Below are positions 12,594-24,400 of a DNA stretch of 64,000 nucleotides, piece by piece. The notes under the pieces were generated by a model. The model ran no database searches, was not told the DNA's origin, and saw only the letters and a program-made list of their open reading frames with translations. Numbering within the stretch: the stretch's first letter is position 1; every line of letters starts with the position of its first letter. Source of the stretch: Aquilaria yunnanensis (lineage: Eukaryota > Streptophyta > Magnoliopsida > Malvales > Thymelaeaceae); contig JBDJPA010000012.1 of the NCBI GenBank assembly GCA_039654915.1, forward strand, positions 1,736,001 through 1,800,000, written 5' to 3'. Position numbers and translations under genes: made by a program.

Positions 12594-13025
12594 AATAGAA
12601 CAAAATGTATGAAAATTACTTCAAACACTTCTAGAATTTCATTTGATATTTTTACTTATTGCTTTAGACATTTTTTATTTCTGCAAAGAACATATTGTTT
12701 ATGTATTACTTCAATAATTTTTTTTAGATACTTTCACTTATTACTTAAAATACTTTTGTTTTTAAAGATGACAAGTTGTTGGCATGTTTCTTGAGACATT
12801 TGTACATATATCATGTCAGACACTATTCACATATTATTTTAGATGTTTTTATATATTTATTTAGATATTTTACTTATTTCTTCATTTTGTTGATGAAGAG
12901 AATAAAATATTTACATTTTATTTTAGACATTTTTATGTATTTCTTTAAATACTTTTACATATTTGTTCAAAAACTTTTGTATATTTGCGTTAAACATTTC
13001 TGCAGATTATTTTTGCACATAACTT
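12530..13025. repeat. Degenerate T-rich short tandem repeats
   Basis: A 500-bp tract made of variants of ttagacatttttattta and acttattt, with an irregular spacing of roughly 25-40 bp. It begins inside the right end of dispersed repeat copy A. The long plus-strand ORFs here (12519-12794, 12776-13030) result from this low complexity. Confidence 0.5.
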
Positions 13026-13030
13026 TGTAG

Positions 13031-16000
13031 TAGAGACCAGGGAGTAATGGTCTAACGGTGGCTTGAAGTATCAGCGACCGAGCATAGGAGGTGAAGGCCT
13101 AGACTGTATTTCACGCTGCCAGCCTGTATTCCTTCAATTAAAAATTCCACAATGGAGGTTGAGCTGATTGAAAACATTTCAAGGGACAAAAAAAAAAAAA
13201 AAAGGAGAGAGAGAGAGAGTTACCAAATAATTCCAAAAAATTTCGGGTTCCTAAAAAAAGGAACTCCTAAAATTCATCCATCCACACAATTTATGTTTTA
13301 GTCTAATTATATGCTAGACAAGTCAATCCAAACATAATTCATGAGACATAGAAAGATAGACCCGAAAATCCCGAATCTTGCTTGAAAGAATAAGCATGCT
13401 AGGATTTGTAGGCGATAAATTGTTACATGGGGAATGAGTAATACTACTACTAATCACTTGGGAAAAGACATGAGAGGAGCCTAAAGACTCTATAATCCTA
13501 CTACACCCAGCCATAAGTCAAAGAACCTCTCCCCTTCACAGCAATTTTCTGACAGTAAGTGACAATCTTGTCATCATCAACGGAGCACGCGCAATCCTGT
13601 ATCTTTCATGTTTGTTCCTTTCCATCTGATTTACTAATTATCCGATGAGGAAAACAAAGCAAGATTAAGGACTAATTAAAATCATTCTAATGCAGCACTA
13701 ATAAAAAGATTGAGCACTGAAATTGGAAAACTACTTCACATCAAATAACTGGAGCTGGAGGTCATAAACTAATTCTCACTATGTATTTATACCATGACTT
13801 AATCAATTAAATACTACAAAACACAAATATATATATATATATATGTGAAAAAGTGTACAATGAACTTACATAAACTAATTTATGGATGTCATATCTATCA
13901 ATTGTGAATATTTTTGTGGAATGTCGAACTATAATTATCGTGTAGCGATCAAATTTCTCCATCTCTATAACAACCATTCTTATTAAGGTTATTAAGATTG
14001 GATAAGAGTTTTAACCATAGAGTATGAGAAGTGCCAGAGAGTAATCTAACAAAATAATATGCCCCTATCCTATATTATTTGAAATATTTGACTTTTTCAT
14101 TCAATTTAATTTGAATTTATTCATATTATTATAGCCATATCTTTATTTATCATTTATATACAAATATTTTTTATTTATATACTAAAATGTTAAAAATAAA
14201 AAAATATACATTAATTATTGAAAAGTGAATATTGCAAAAAACTTGAGATGAAAGTAGTACCATTTTATAAAAAAAAAAAAAAACTTATTATTGTTTTGAT
14301 TAAACTCAAAATAGCCTCTTACTCTATTTCTAATGCCGAAGACCAGTGATACCAGCTTTTTGAGTTTTGATAACCTGGAGGGGCTTTGGATCCTATCTAG
14401 ACACAGGCTGTTGCAACTAATTCTAGAGATCTTCTCTATGCACCATCCACAACAAAGATAACTGGGTTTCAAATTGGAGCCACCCCCAACTTTTTCTTAC
14501 ATCAATTACAGCAAAGTTTGTTGGGCGGGTTTGCAAAGAAAGTCCACTGGGCAGGTAGGAAGTTTCTAGAAAATAAAATTTGCTAAATAATAGTTTTGAT
14601 CCTAGGAATTAGAGACTGGGAGTCAAATGACCCATTACAAAAGACACATTCATTTTTTCCTAACCAGATAATTCAAAGAGTTGAGACTAGAAATGTAATC
14701 CAATTATAGGATCATCTTCCACAAGAAGTAAGAAAAGAAGTCAGCCGAACTTCAAAGGAGACTGAATTATCTAAAGATGAGTCATGTTGTTCCACTACAT
14801 CTATTTTACTAATAAATGATTATTGGATTTTCATATTATTCGGTGAAAAATTCAAACAAATTCAATAGAGCAGGATTGAGGACTAAATAAGTTAAAAGGT
14901 TACGGACTGAAATAGGGAAAAAAAATATCATTGATAAGTCATCTAATTTATCATCTGCGTTGAACAAATGAAAAGAATGTTCCATGTTTTTCCGATGAGA
15001 TCTTTAATGTCTACCTAAATGCAAAAATGAGATCTCTTGCAACTTCATTCCTAAAGTAAGAAATATTGCAAATAATTTCTTGAAATATCTATTGATTGCA
15101 AGAGTGATCATTTTGCCCACCTCCCTGCAGCAATCGGAGTCTTTCTAGGCTTGATGGAATGGAGTGAAGCAACGGAAGGTAGCAGACGAAATGACCACTC
15201 GTAATAGATGGATATTTCAAGAGGCAATTTCGCAATCTTTATAGTTTAGGAACCCAATTGCAATAAAGCATCTAGTTTAAGGACTACTAGTGCCGTTTGA
15301 CAACAGATAGCTAAAGATAAAAATTACATTTGATTAGATGTACAGCACAGACCGCATGGTGATTCTGAGAAATAAGATCCTGGAAGCTATGGAGCCAATT
15401 GGACTGGACGCTGCTCAATTGTGATTGTATTCAGAGATTGTGTTACTCCAGCGCACCATCTAGCTATTTTTGTTATTTCTTACTAGTCTGATTCTAAGTT
15501 GCACAAAGCATATCGAAAGCGAGAGCGAAGAGTGAGAATGAGAATGGAAAAATGTCATTTTTTTAAATTTAAGTAAGTAAAAATGTTGTAGAAATAGGGG
15601 CAGAAACAATAGTTGAGAGCAAAAGTGAAAACACAAAAATAGAAGCGGTGATCTAAAATAAAAGAATTATACAACTTAGGTCTGATTCCCTAGGAAGTAT
15701 ATATATACCTGCATGCGCCAAGGTAGACTTTTCAGCCCAACCTCTTTCTCAATATTGATAAGGATCAGAAGCCATCAAACGGTGCAAAAAAAGATTATTC
15801 TTTTTAGACCAACAAAACCTAAAATAATTAGGAAGGTTTTGGCCTTCTGATTAAGACTTCTAATTATTGTTAAGAGGTTCAAAGTTCCATCCTCACATTC
15901 CCCCCTGACCTCTATTCTATATGCAAGAAAAGAAAACACAGAATACCACATGAAACAATATCATCTTCGTATTAAAGCACCCATGCAATGGCCTAATTGG

Positions 16001-16259
16001 CAGAACATTGAAAATTTGCCCGGTGGATATACATAAAAAAGACTTGCCGGGCGGATGAGAATAATTGTAAAATTTTGATAGTTATGAAATTTAAGAAAAA
16101 AATATCCATAAAAAGCCAAAGCAAAATAGTTTACTTCTATGATTTCTCTCAAATACAAAAAGTTGAACCAATACTCAAAAAATAAAGTAAATGAAGTTGG
16201 ACTAAAAATCGTGAAAAAACAGGTAATGCTGTAAACAAATTGGACGAACACAAATATGT
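13031..16259. other. Intergenic, mostly AT-rich, nothing recognised
   Basis: It holds simple repeats (poly-A at 13190, GA at 13205-13220, AT at 13827-13844, poly-A near 14270) and short unsupported ORFs. The stretch 13034-13130, with ggtctaacggtggcttg, is locally GC-richer and might be a SINE remnant, but box spacing is not convincing. Confidence 0.4.
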
Positions 16260-16620
16260 AATGTTCGTATTCATTCATTTCACTTTAAATGTACATGAGC
16301 TCAAATACAAATAATAACTTGACACATCTTCTTTGTTCGTATTCGCCTAATTATAAATTTATTTGTCTGTATTTGTTTGTTAATAATAAAATTGTCATGT
16401 TTGTTAATGTTGTCACGAACCAAACAAAAGCGCAAACACCATCAAATGAACATGTATGTGAATAATATGAATAAATGCGTAGGTGAACAACATAAACGAC
16501 ATAGACAATGAACAAATGAACAAAAGTAAAATATTAGGAATAAATAAACCTACGGGAAGAAAACAAATGAACAAACAAATAAACCAATGAATATAAAGGG
16601 CAATTCATTTCCAATTAATT
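16260..16620. repeat. Region rich in GAACAAA/TTTGTTC motifs
   Basis: The left half is rich in tttgttcgtatt and similar words. The right half is rich in the complementary form, such as gaacaaatgaacaaa, so the stretch is loosely self-complementary. Such subterminal motif clusters occur in DNA transposons, but no terminal repeat or target duplication was found. Confidence 0.35.
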
Positions 16621-16702
16621 GAATTAATTGGTCAATGGTTTGGGCTCAGTCAATTGAAAATACTGGTCTGGGAAAAGAAAAAGGGATTGGAGATACCCTA
16701 AT

Positions 16703-16915
16703 TTACATTTTCACGCTGCTGCTTTCCTTTTTAGTTTCAGCTATGTTCTTGTTTTCTTTTATCTGGACTCCACCGTTTCCGCCCGCAATTTGGTTCCCAA
16801 ATAGTTTAAGCACAACAGTTTCTTCGGCTTCATCTGCCAATTTAGTACCTACATATGCCGACTTGAATTTCATGCTTGATTTATTTCCATTTTCATCTAT
16901 ATATGCTTCAAATCT
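16703..16915 (-). pseudogene. Unrecognised coding-like exon, 70 codons
   Basis: On the minus strand an AG acceptor at 16917-16916 is followed by 70 open codons to a TAA at 16705-16703. The frame begins RFEAYIDENGNKSS and includes YVGTKLADEAEETVVLKLFG and then an AGGNGG turn. Composition is that of a soluble protein and unlike the AT-rich surroundings. The next minus-strand open stretch upstream (17226-16996) could be an earlier exon, but I could not find a convincing donor. No family was recognised. It may be a gene remnant or a captured fragment. Confidence 0.3.
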
Positions 16916-17226
16916 CTAATTTCCGTGTTTTTTTTCCCGTGAGTTTGTAAGGATTCGGAAAATTGGTTCCAAATCTGTAAGTCATAGCGGGTGATCTAGT
17001 CAATCTCATTGCCTTCGAGAGTGGGGCATGTGGCGCGGAATCGCATCGGAGCTGATTGAAGAAAACGATAATTAAGAGACTCGAGACACAAAGCAAACGA
17101 GAGGCTAGGCGGGTGGATTTGCCAATAGGTAGCCGGATCTGAGGTTGCTGATTGCCGATGGAGCTCAAAACGTGGAGGGATGGAGGAGAGTGTGCCAAGA
17201 GATGAAAAAGTATTTTGTATATTCAA

Positions 17227-18811
17227 CTGATGCCATTACCTTGTAAATAATATCAACTTTAGCTTCTTTTTATTTCAATATTTTGACACCACACATGCCA
17301 AGGCGAATAATGAGGTTGGATTAATTGAAAACCCGCAAAACGAACTGCCCCTAAATAAATATTAATCGAATTGTTCGTGAATAACAGGTAATATTTTTTT
17401 AAAAAATAAAATAGTTATAAGTAATACTTTATCCTTTTAAAGGATGAATTGTATTTTTTTTTATTTACTGTACAAAACACAGGTTGAATTGTTTACCAAG
17501 TTTAGAAAGTTTTGAACATGTAATTTCCTTTACTACAATAATTTGAAATCTCACTGAAAAAAACCCAAAACATGAATGTTTTTTTAATCTCCGTTTACAT
17601 TCTCACTAAACAAAACCAAAAAAAGATTTTTTTTAAAAAAATAAATTTAGCTTCATGGGCAAAAATAGAAAGCATAACATAAGTCACACATCCTAATCTT
17701 TGTATCAAAAGAAATGTTTCATCTTGTTAGTAAAACTATTTGATAATAAAACTACTGGTGGCTTCACGTTGGACGGTGGAGAACCCTGTCACTTATGTAC
17801 AAACATGTAGAGAAGGGCGTGTAAGGAGAGCCCAGGAGTTTGTCAAGGGCAGACACCTCCAGCACTCAAGTCAATAAATATGTAGTAGTAAATAACCTAG
17901 AAAAAAAAATGAGAGACATTCCATACATTTATAGTGGATAATTGGATTTTGTGGACCTGTGTCTTATCTCATGAGCCTAGTTGAGCCATATAACTTTATT
18001 ATGGGTTTTGGGTCTTTTATCTCATTGATCCCTCAGGTCTATTTCAGATTATCGCTATCACATCCATTATGCGGTTGAGAAGTAGCATGTAAGCCAGGCA
18101 ATGAGGAGAAAGCTCTCACGCAAATTCAATCTCGCTCCTTAATGGGAGTTCAGCAATTTTGGGGTCAAGTCTTTGTAACTTCAACTGGATTTCCGGCCCA
18201 ACTCAAAGCCTCCTTCATGACGCTGCGGAGTCAGGTGTCCTCTTGGACCTCTTCCTCATAAATTTTACTGAGTTGGGAAGCCCATATCTCTCCTTTAGTT
18301 GATCGGCTTTATTTAGGACGCACTATGTTTTATAACTTTTTTTCTTTTAGTTGTCGGGTTTCCTTCTTTGGTCTACCGGCTCGCCGACCTTTGAACTTCT
18401 GTTGGGCCTTTGGGCTGATCATGAGTAAGGTTTTCAATATAAGTTTTTTTTTTAACATATTTTCACATGCATTCTAATTATTCTACCATAATTTCCATAA
18501 TATAAGTAAAAATAAAGAAAAATAATTAGAATAAAATTTTTCAAATTTTAATTTCGTTAACAATGTTTAGCAATTAAATTTTAGTTTTAAATAAAAAATT
18601 AAATAATATGAATATTTGTATAAGAATATGTGTACTAATTATATTTTTACCATTTTATATATGTATGTATGTTTTACACTAATTTATAATGTAAAATAAA
18701 AATATTCATGATATCATGTACTTTGGATTAAAGATATATTTTTTTTCGTGTAGTATTTTACACGATAATTAACAAAATTGGAAAAATTTATACAACACAT
18801 TATACCATGAT
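17227..18811. other. Intergenic, possible LTR-like debris
   Basis: No gene. The segment 17760-18440 is GC-richer than its flanks and has no ORF; its texture (gagcccaggag, ctcaagtcaataaatatgta) reminds me of LTR or untranslated transposon sequence, without termini that would prove it. The stretch 18440-18800 is AT-rich with local inverted pieces around taattattct and aataattaga. Confidence 0.35.
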
Positions 18812-19298
18812 ATTATATATTGCATTTATCTTCTCCAGCCACTATAGATGCCATTTTTTAGATGGCAAAATTTCGTCTGCTCTATCTGCTGCTGGTTCTA
18901 AATGACATTCCCAATGGTGCCCTTTTACGACGACAACATCATCCACGTATCCATCATCAAAATCTAGTTGTGTTTTGTGCACATTAGATCTATAGAAAGA
19001 TGCTGTTTTTGCCATGCAATTCGGATTGAGGATGGTGTTCATTGTCTCTACCGCTTCACCATGATCGAGGTACTGTACTATTATAGTGCTATCTCTGACC
19101 ATTCAAATTTGATGGAGATTAATGGTAATCGTTGCAAATAACTTTGGGTCAGACTCACTATTTTTGGTATTAAATTTTGAAAAACGTTAAGGAGATTAGG
19201 TCTTTGGTGATATGTCATGCAAAAAAAAAAAAAAGATTTATATATTATTTTTGACACTTTTTATGCATATATTTTCAGACATTTTTATTTCAGATATT
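18812..19298. repeat. Dispersed repeat, copy B
   Basis: Second copy of the 12114-12593 repeat. It keeps the 86-codon minus-strand frame (19102-18842) with about a dozen amino-acid changes against copy A. The T-rich array that follows copy A is represented here only by its first units. Confidence 0.75.
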
Positions 19299-19551
19299 TG
19301 ATGGTATGATGGTATAGGTTTATGGCCTTGGTCCCTATAGTACGACTCTTGCCCGGCCTTGGCCGTAGTTTCTTCCTGTGTCTTTTACTTTGTATCCGCT
19401 GGACTCTATGTCAAAGTCCTTGTTCACTAATGAGAGTTTATACTTGTTCACTAATGAGAGTTTTACATAAAAAGCTAGTGACAAATAAGAAATTAGTAAT
19501 GAAGTCGAAGTGCTTGCAAAACTTTAAAGAGCCTAAAAAAAAAAAGAAAAG

Positions 19552-19939
19552 GCTTAAATGTGGAATAGTACCCCAAATTTTGGTTACTAAATCACTTAAA
19601 GGTTTGAACTATGAATCAGCACAACTTAGAACTTTTACTTCTGAATTTGAGACAATTTAGTTCACAAAATGAGTTGGTTAATCATGTAAGGTCATGTATT
19701 CAAACATCGTTTACTACCGTATGACCAAACTGATAGACTCAGCTATGTCATCACTCGTGAAGGTACTCAAACAATAGTAAATGATGTTCGAACATATGAT
19801 TTTACCTGACTGACCAACTCACTTTGTGGACAGAACCGTCCTAAACTTAAAAATACGAGTCCTGAATTGTGCTGGTTCATAGTTCATACCCTTAGATGAT
19901 GAAATAGATAAAGTTCAGGATACTGTTTCACATTTAAGC
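19552..19939. mobile_element. Foldback MITE, 388 bp
   Basis: The two halves are inverted repeats of each other. The left begins gcttaaatgtggaatagtac; the right, on the other strand, begins gcttaaatgtgaaacagtat. Later matched landmarks are gaactatgaatcagcacaa and acaaaatgagttggt. The arms meet near 19750 with almost no loop. No clear target duplication is visible at either end, so the superfamily is not assigned. Confidence 0.75.
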
Positions 19940-20445
19940 ATAGTGCTTCGTTGGACCTTGGCCCCAATATAACATTTTTTATTCTGGTTAGTATTCAAAC
20001 ATTTTTTTTCTTCCCACTGGCTTGTGCAGGTCTAACAATTTCATCCAATGGAAACGTAGGGCAAATCCTTTCCACAGCAAATCACTTCAAACATACAAAG
20101 GCTACAAAATCTACATGACAGAAAATTTAAATTGAAGTGGAAACCTACCAAGGATTTTACTTTTATTAAATTCTATTTAGGATTTAGATGCACCTCGTAG
20201 GAACATAAATGAGTTGTTGTTTTCATTTGAATAGACACTGATAATTTGATTTTGAATTTACTCGAATTCTTGAGAAGGGCGAGATTTAATAATTAATATT
20301 CATCGAAAAACAATAAATTGTTACTATTAACTATCTGAGTTAGCTAACAACTTCGAAAATTTGAATTGGTCAAAGAGTTTTAATTAAACCGGATGAAAAT
20401 ATCACATAGGAACTGTTTGACACTTTCATAATAGAGCTATTGCAA

Positions 20446-20478
<33 letters not shown>

Positions 20479-20899
20479 CAAATAAAAGGAAAAAAAACCA
20501 ATAGCAGCATGCGAAGTAATTGTTCGTATATATGGGATTGTTTAAGCACCTCCGAGTTTTATATTTTCTTGAAAAACCATACCTTCAATCATCTACAAAC
20601 TCATTACGTCAGCTAAGAGTACAGAGTTGGCGCTTGCTAGTCGACTGAAATTTCTTCCAAGACAAATCTTCTACCCCCCTCTTTTACCTTGTGATCTATA
20701 CACACATCTTCCTTAATTATAACAAAAACCCCCCAACAGACAAAAAAAAAAAACAAAAAGAAAAGAAAACTCCCAACAAAAGAAAGAAAGAAAGATCTAA
20801 GACAAACCAATTATAGCTCTCAGGGCGCTACAAGAAGTTTGGTTTGGTTGGTTACTTCAGCTGTCAAACTTACTTGGCATAGATTTCTCTCCTCTTGTC
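19940..20899. other. 3' flank of the CLE gene; nothing else recognised
   Basis: AT-rich DNA including an (AAT)n microsatellite at 20445-20478. The part near 20700-20899 probably holds the CLE gene's 3' UTR. No ORF is supported. Confidence 0.45.
20445..20478. repeat. (AAT)n microsatellite
   Basis: About 11 AAT units in a row. Confidence 0.9.
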
Positions 20900-21193
20900 T
20901 CAAGACCTGTTGTGTATAGGGTCTGAACCTCTTCTGACTTTTCTCTTGCTTGCTTGATTTGAATCAAACTTCTTGTTTCCAGGAACCCATTTCTTCTCTG
21001 TGCTCATCCTTTCTTCAGTGCTATTCCCAGCTTCAAGCACCCGTCGGTTCCCGGTAGCTCTTCCATTTCTGCCTGCACTTTTTCTGAGGGCAAGCTCTAT
21101 ACTTGTGAGGCAAGAAACTCTGCCAGACTCAAGCACCAAAATCCCAATACAAATTACAAGGAATATTAGCACTCTTTTTGAACTGCTAACCAT
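20900..21193 (-). CDS. CLE45-like: CLE45-like signalling peptide precursor
   Basis: Encodes a 97-residue secreted prepropeptide without introns. Residues 1 to about 29 form a signal peptide with hydrophobic core VLIFLVICIGILVL. A variable basic spacer follows, and the conserved CLE dodecapeptide RKVRRGSDPIHN is at residues 84-95, with only two residues after it. The dodecapeptide differs from Arabidopsis CLE45 (RRVRRGSDPIHN, from memory) at one position, a K for R. In Arabidopsis CLE45 is perceived by BAM3 and restrains protophloem differentiation in roots; the same role here is inferred. The ATG at 21193 is the only one in this frame that gives an N-terminal signal peptide; the frame is open further upstream without another ATG. 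A TATA box lies 255 bp upstream. Confidence 0.9.
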   Translation of the reverse strand: MVSSSKRVLIFLVICIGILVLESGRVSCLTSIELALRKSAGRNGRATGNRRVLEAGNSTEERMSTEKKWVPGNKKFDSNQASKRKVRRGSDPIHNRS

Positions 21194-21447
21194 TTTCTGA
21201 TTTGCTGCTAAAAGGAACAACACCAAACCAGACCAAACAAAAACCAGATCACCAACAAAGAAGAATCCAAACAGCCAAACTATGTGTTGTGTTCTAGTAT
21301 TAGAGAAATGGGAGGAGGAATGCGTCTGAAATTGTAATCCCGACCCAAGTGTTCTTATATTCTGTTCCTGTAGACATATCAATGTGTTATATATGATCTC
21401 TGGATGGATTTTTGAGAGGGCAAAGCTTTAAAGCACAAAAGCAAGCA

Positions 21448-21453
21448 TATATA
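21448..21453 (-). promoter_or_regulatory. Probable TATA box of the CLE gene
   Basis: Minus-strand ctatatatgc, about 255 bp upstream of the CLE start codon, implying a 5' UTR of roughly 220 nt. Placement is by motif only. Confidence 0.5.
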
Positions 21454-21459
21454 GAGGGC

Positions 21460-24400
21460 CCCATTAATTCTACTAGTCCCAAAAGGAATAAATTTTATTA
21501 GATTCACCCCCCAAAATCATAGGCATGAGATCCAAGCAAATTTAAGGCTGCTACTGGAAGAAGAATCTGTAAATGATGGATAAAGGATGTTGGCCTAATG
21601 CCCTCGAGAAGCCAAGCATCTCTTTTTTCCCCCCTCCAAAAATGTTATTTACGTGTTTTTCGTTGAATTAGTTTTTTGACTAATCTTTGTGGCCCTTAAC
21701 TTTGTGAGAAAATTTTTCATTAGAATTAAATCATGGAAGCAGAGATTTTGGGTGTATCTTCATATATTTCTTGTTCCCTAGCTAGCATCTCTGTTATTTG
21801 CATTGCTTTTAGGTTTTTATTCCAAAACCAGACCAGAAACCATTTGTGTTGGACTCCTAGCGGCTTGCCACATCAGCCGACCAATCTGGTGTACTTTCAT
21901 TTGGGGGTCCCATTTATTCTTGACTGCCCAATGATGTTTCATCAAAAGCTAAAACTCGAATGCCTAAAAAAAAAAAAAAAATTAAATTTGCAAGATTCTC
22001 CTCAGCTCTTGTGGAGGTCATTATATTGCTTTATCTTGGCATATTTAGATGCCTAACATATACTAATACAGGATGCCCTCTTGAGAGATTACAAGATTGT
22101 TTGTGTTGGATAATAAAAGCAATTTTTGTGCCTTTCAAATCATTTGGTTCTTCAAACTAGAGTTGGCCACGAACTAATTCACTTGAAGAAAAATTCTTTC
22201 TTCTAGAACAAGTTTGGTGTTCTTTTTACATAAAATTTCAATTTGGAAAAAATATAAGTTGGCATAGTTTCGTATATGATGTAATAGTTCTTATCTGCTT
22301 TATTAGTAATTATGAATCAGCTTCACATATGCAAAACTAAATCATTCTGGTAGAAGACTGTATATGTAGGTCGAGCATTTCTTTTTGGACCTAGATATGG
22401 CCAAGGCTATTTTTGTAAATTTTCATTTCTTTGTTATTAAGAAAGTTGATTTTGTTGTTTTGTTTAATATCAGGATTGAAATTGGAAGGAACAAAAGCCA
22501 AGGACCACCCACAGCTGCTGATTGCCACAGTGACAAGCTAAGTTATATACCAAAAAAGAATCAAAACGAGGGGAGTGGAAGGAATGTTTTAATATAATAG
22601 CTCCCAAAAGAAACAAATGCTTGCTTTTTTTGCTACTCCAAGATCTTCACTTTTGGAACTCCACTATTTTTCTTTTCCCTATGCGACCAATTGGATTTGG
22701 ATCAAGTTTCCTTCTTATTTAGCAAACTTTTCAAACAAAATTATTTCATTGAAAATTTTGAAGAAGATCCTTAAAATTTGTTTCAGATCCTTTAAAATAG
22801 ATTCCCGTAAAAGATGTTTTGAACAAAACTGAGGAAAAGCACAAATGAGGTACAATTTGTAGAGCTTCATCAAAGTTCACTCATCATTTAGAAGTCCTGG
22901 CGCACTTATCTTCACTCTTTAGATTTGCAATTTCTCGAAACCTTTTAATCCTATTTAAGCCTATCTTTTCATTTATTTTTTTCCTTTTATTTTATATGGC
23001 TTGTTAAAAATAATTAAGTTCATTAATTATAATATCACATGCATGCATGATGGAATCATGGAACATTCTCTTCTAAAGCTGGCGTAAGTAGCGTTTCGTA
23101 AGATCCATGCATTTGCCTTGATTTGAAGTTGTTTGACCGGTCATAGCGTCCCCTTCCTTTACTTCCTTCCTTTTGAATTTTTATAGGTATAAAGATTAAT
23201 ATGTGTGTAATTTATTTTATTTTTTTCATCAGTGCCACTAAAACTAAAATAAAAAAATTGGGTTTTGTCTATTGAGGGTTTAAATGATGGTTAGAAAAAA
23301 AAATTCTTTTAAGATTTGTATAATGAGAACTTAAATGGAAGTAGTAAGGTAAATTGAATGCTAAAAATTGTTTGAAAATGAAAATGGTTCAATCTTTTTC
23401 AACCCAAAAAGGAATATGTATGGGCAGAGCCAAGATTTCACTTTGGGGGATGTAGGATTTAAAAATTATTAGTATGAAATTTATATATAAAAATAAATTT
23501 ATTCAAATTACAAGTAAAATATACTAAAATTATAAGTCAAGCCTTTACAACTAAAAATATTAAAACTTACTAATTTTAATCTTCACGGTCATATAACAAT
23601 TTTAGTATGAAATTCATTGAAATCAACAATAAAAATAATAAATAAATAAATAAAAAATTAAAAGAGTAATTTATGAAAATTGGACAATGGGTGACATGGA
23701 TACTGGAGAAGTTGCAAATTTCCAATTGTAAGCTCCAACTTGCAAAAAAATTACTGTGGTGGTGACTGGAGTTTTTTAATTAAGAGTAGTAGTAGAGATT
23801 CTGTACTATTTGGATGAACAAAAAAATTACCATCAAATCTACTAAATAAAATCGATAAACATAGATGTCAAAAAATCACAAAGGAAGCAAAATTTGCTAC
23901 CTAATCCTTTGTGACTCTTTGTTGCTGTAAACTCTTTTTTTTTTTCTCATTGTTTTGTGTGACATCTCTATCTCAATTACTTACGCCAAGAAAATAAAGT
24001 CAGTTATGTGGCTTTTATATGTGATCTAATATACCACTTATATTTTCCTCACATCTTAAGACAAATCTAATTTGACAATAAGAGAATCCAAAAAATAATT
24101 GGATTTTCAATTGCAAGTAAATAACTTAGGCTAATACATTAATATTGGGTATAAAATTTTACATGAAAAATAAGTTAAAATTAGTATTTTTTTTTATTTT
24201 TCACTATTTATGTTGACATTATATGTGTGTACGTGCGCACATGCTTGCATGCGTGCGTGCATGAATGTGTATTTATGTGTGCGTGTGTGTGTACACATGC
24301 ACGTGTGCGTGTGTGTGTAGGGCCCTTAGCTCCATCACTGAAAATATGATTCATTCTTTTTTGGACAAAGAGAGTATTATTTTTCTTGTTTATACCTAAG

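Noticed and set aside
12519..13030. Two long Phe/Tyr/His-rich plus-strand frames
   Set aside because: They are translations of a T-rich degenerate repeat array.
13034..13130. Possible SINE around ggtctaacggtggcttg
   Set aside because: A-box-like word present but no B box at a suitable distance and no tail.
16635..16919. 94-codon plus-strand frame
   Set aside because: Hydrophobic and antisense to a better minus-strand frame with a splice acceptor.
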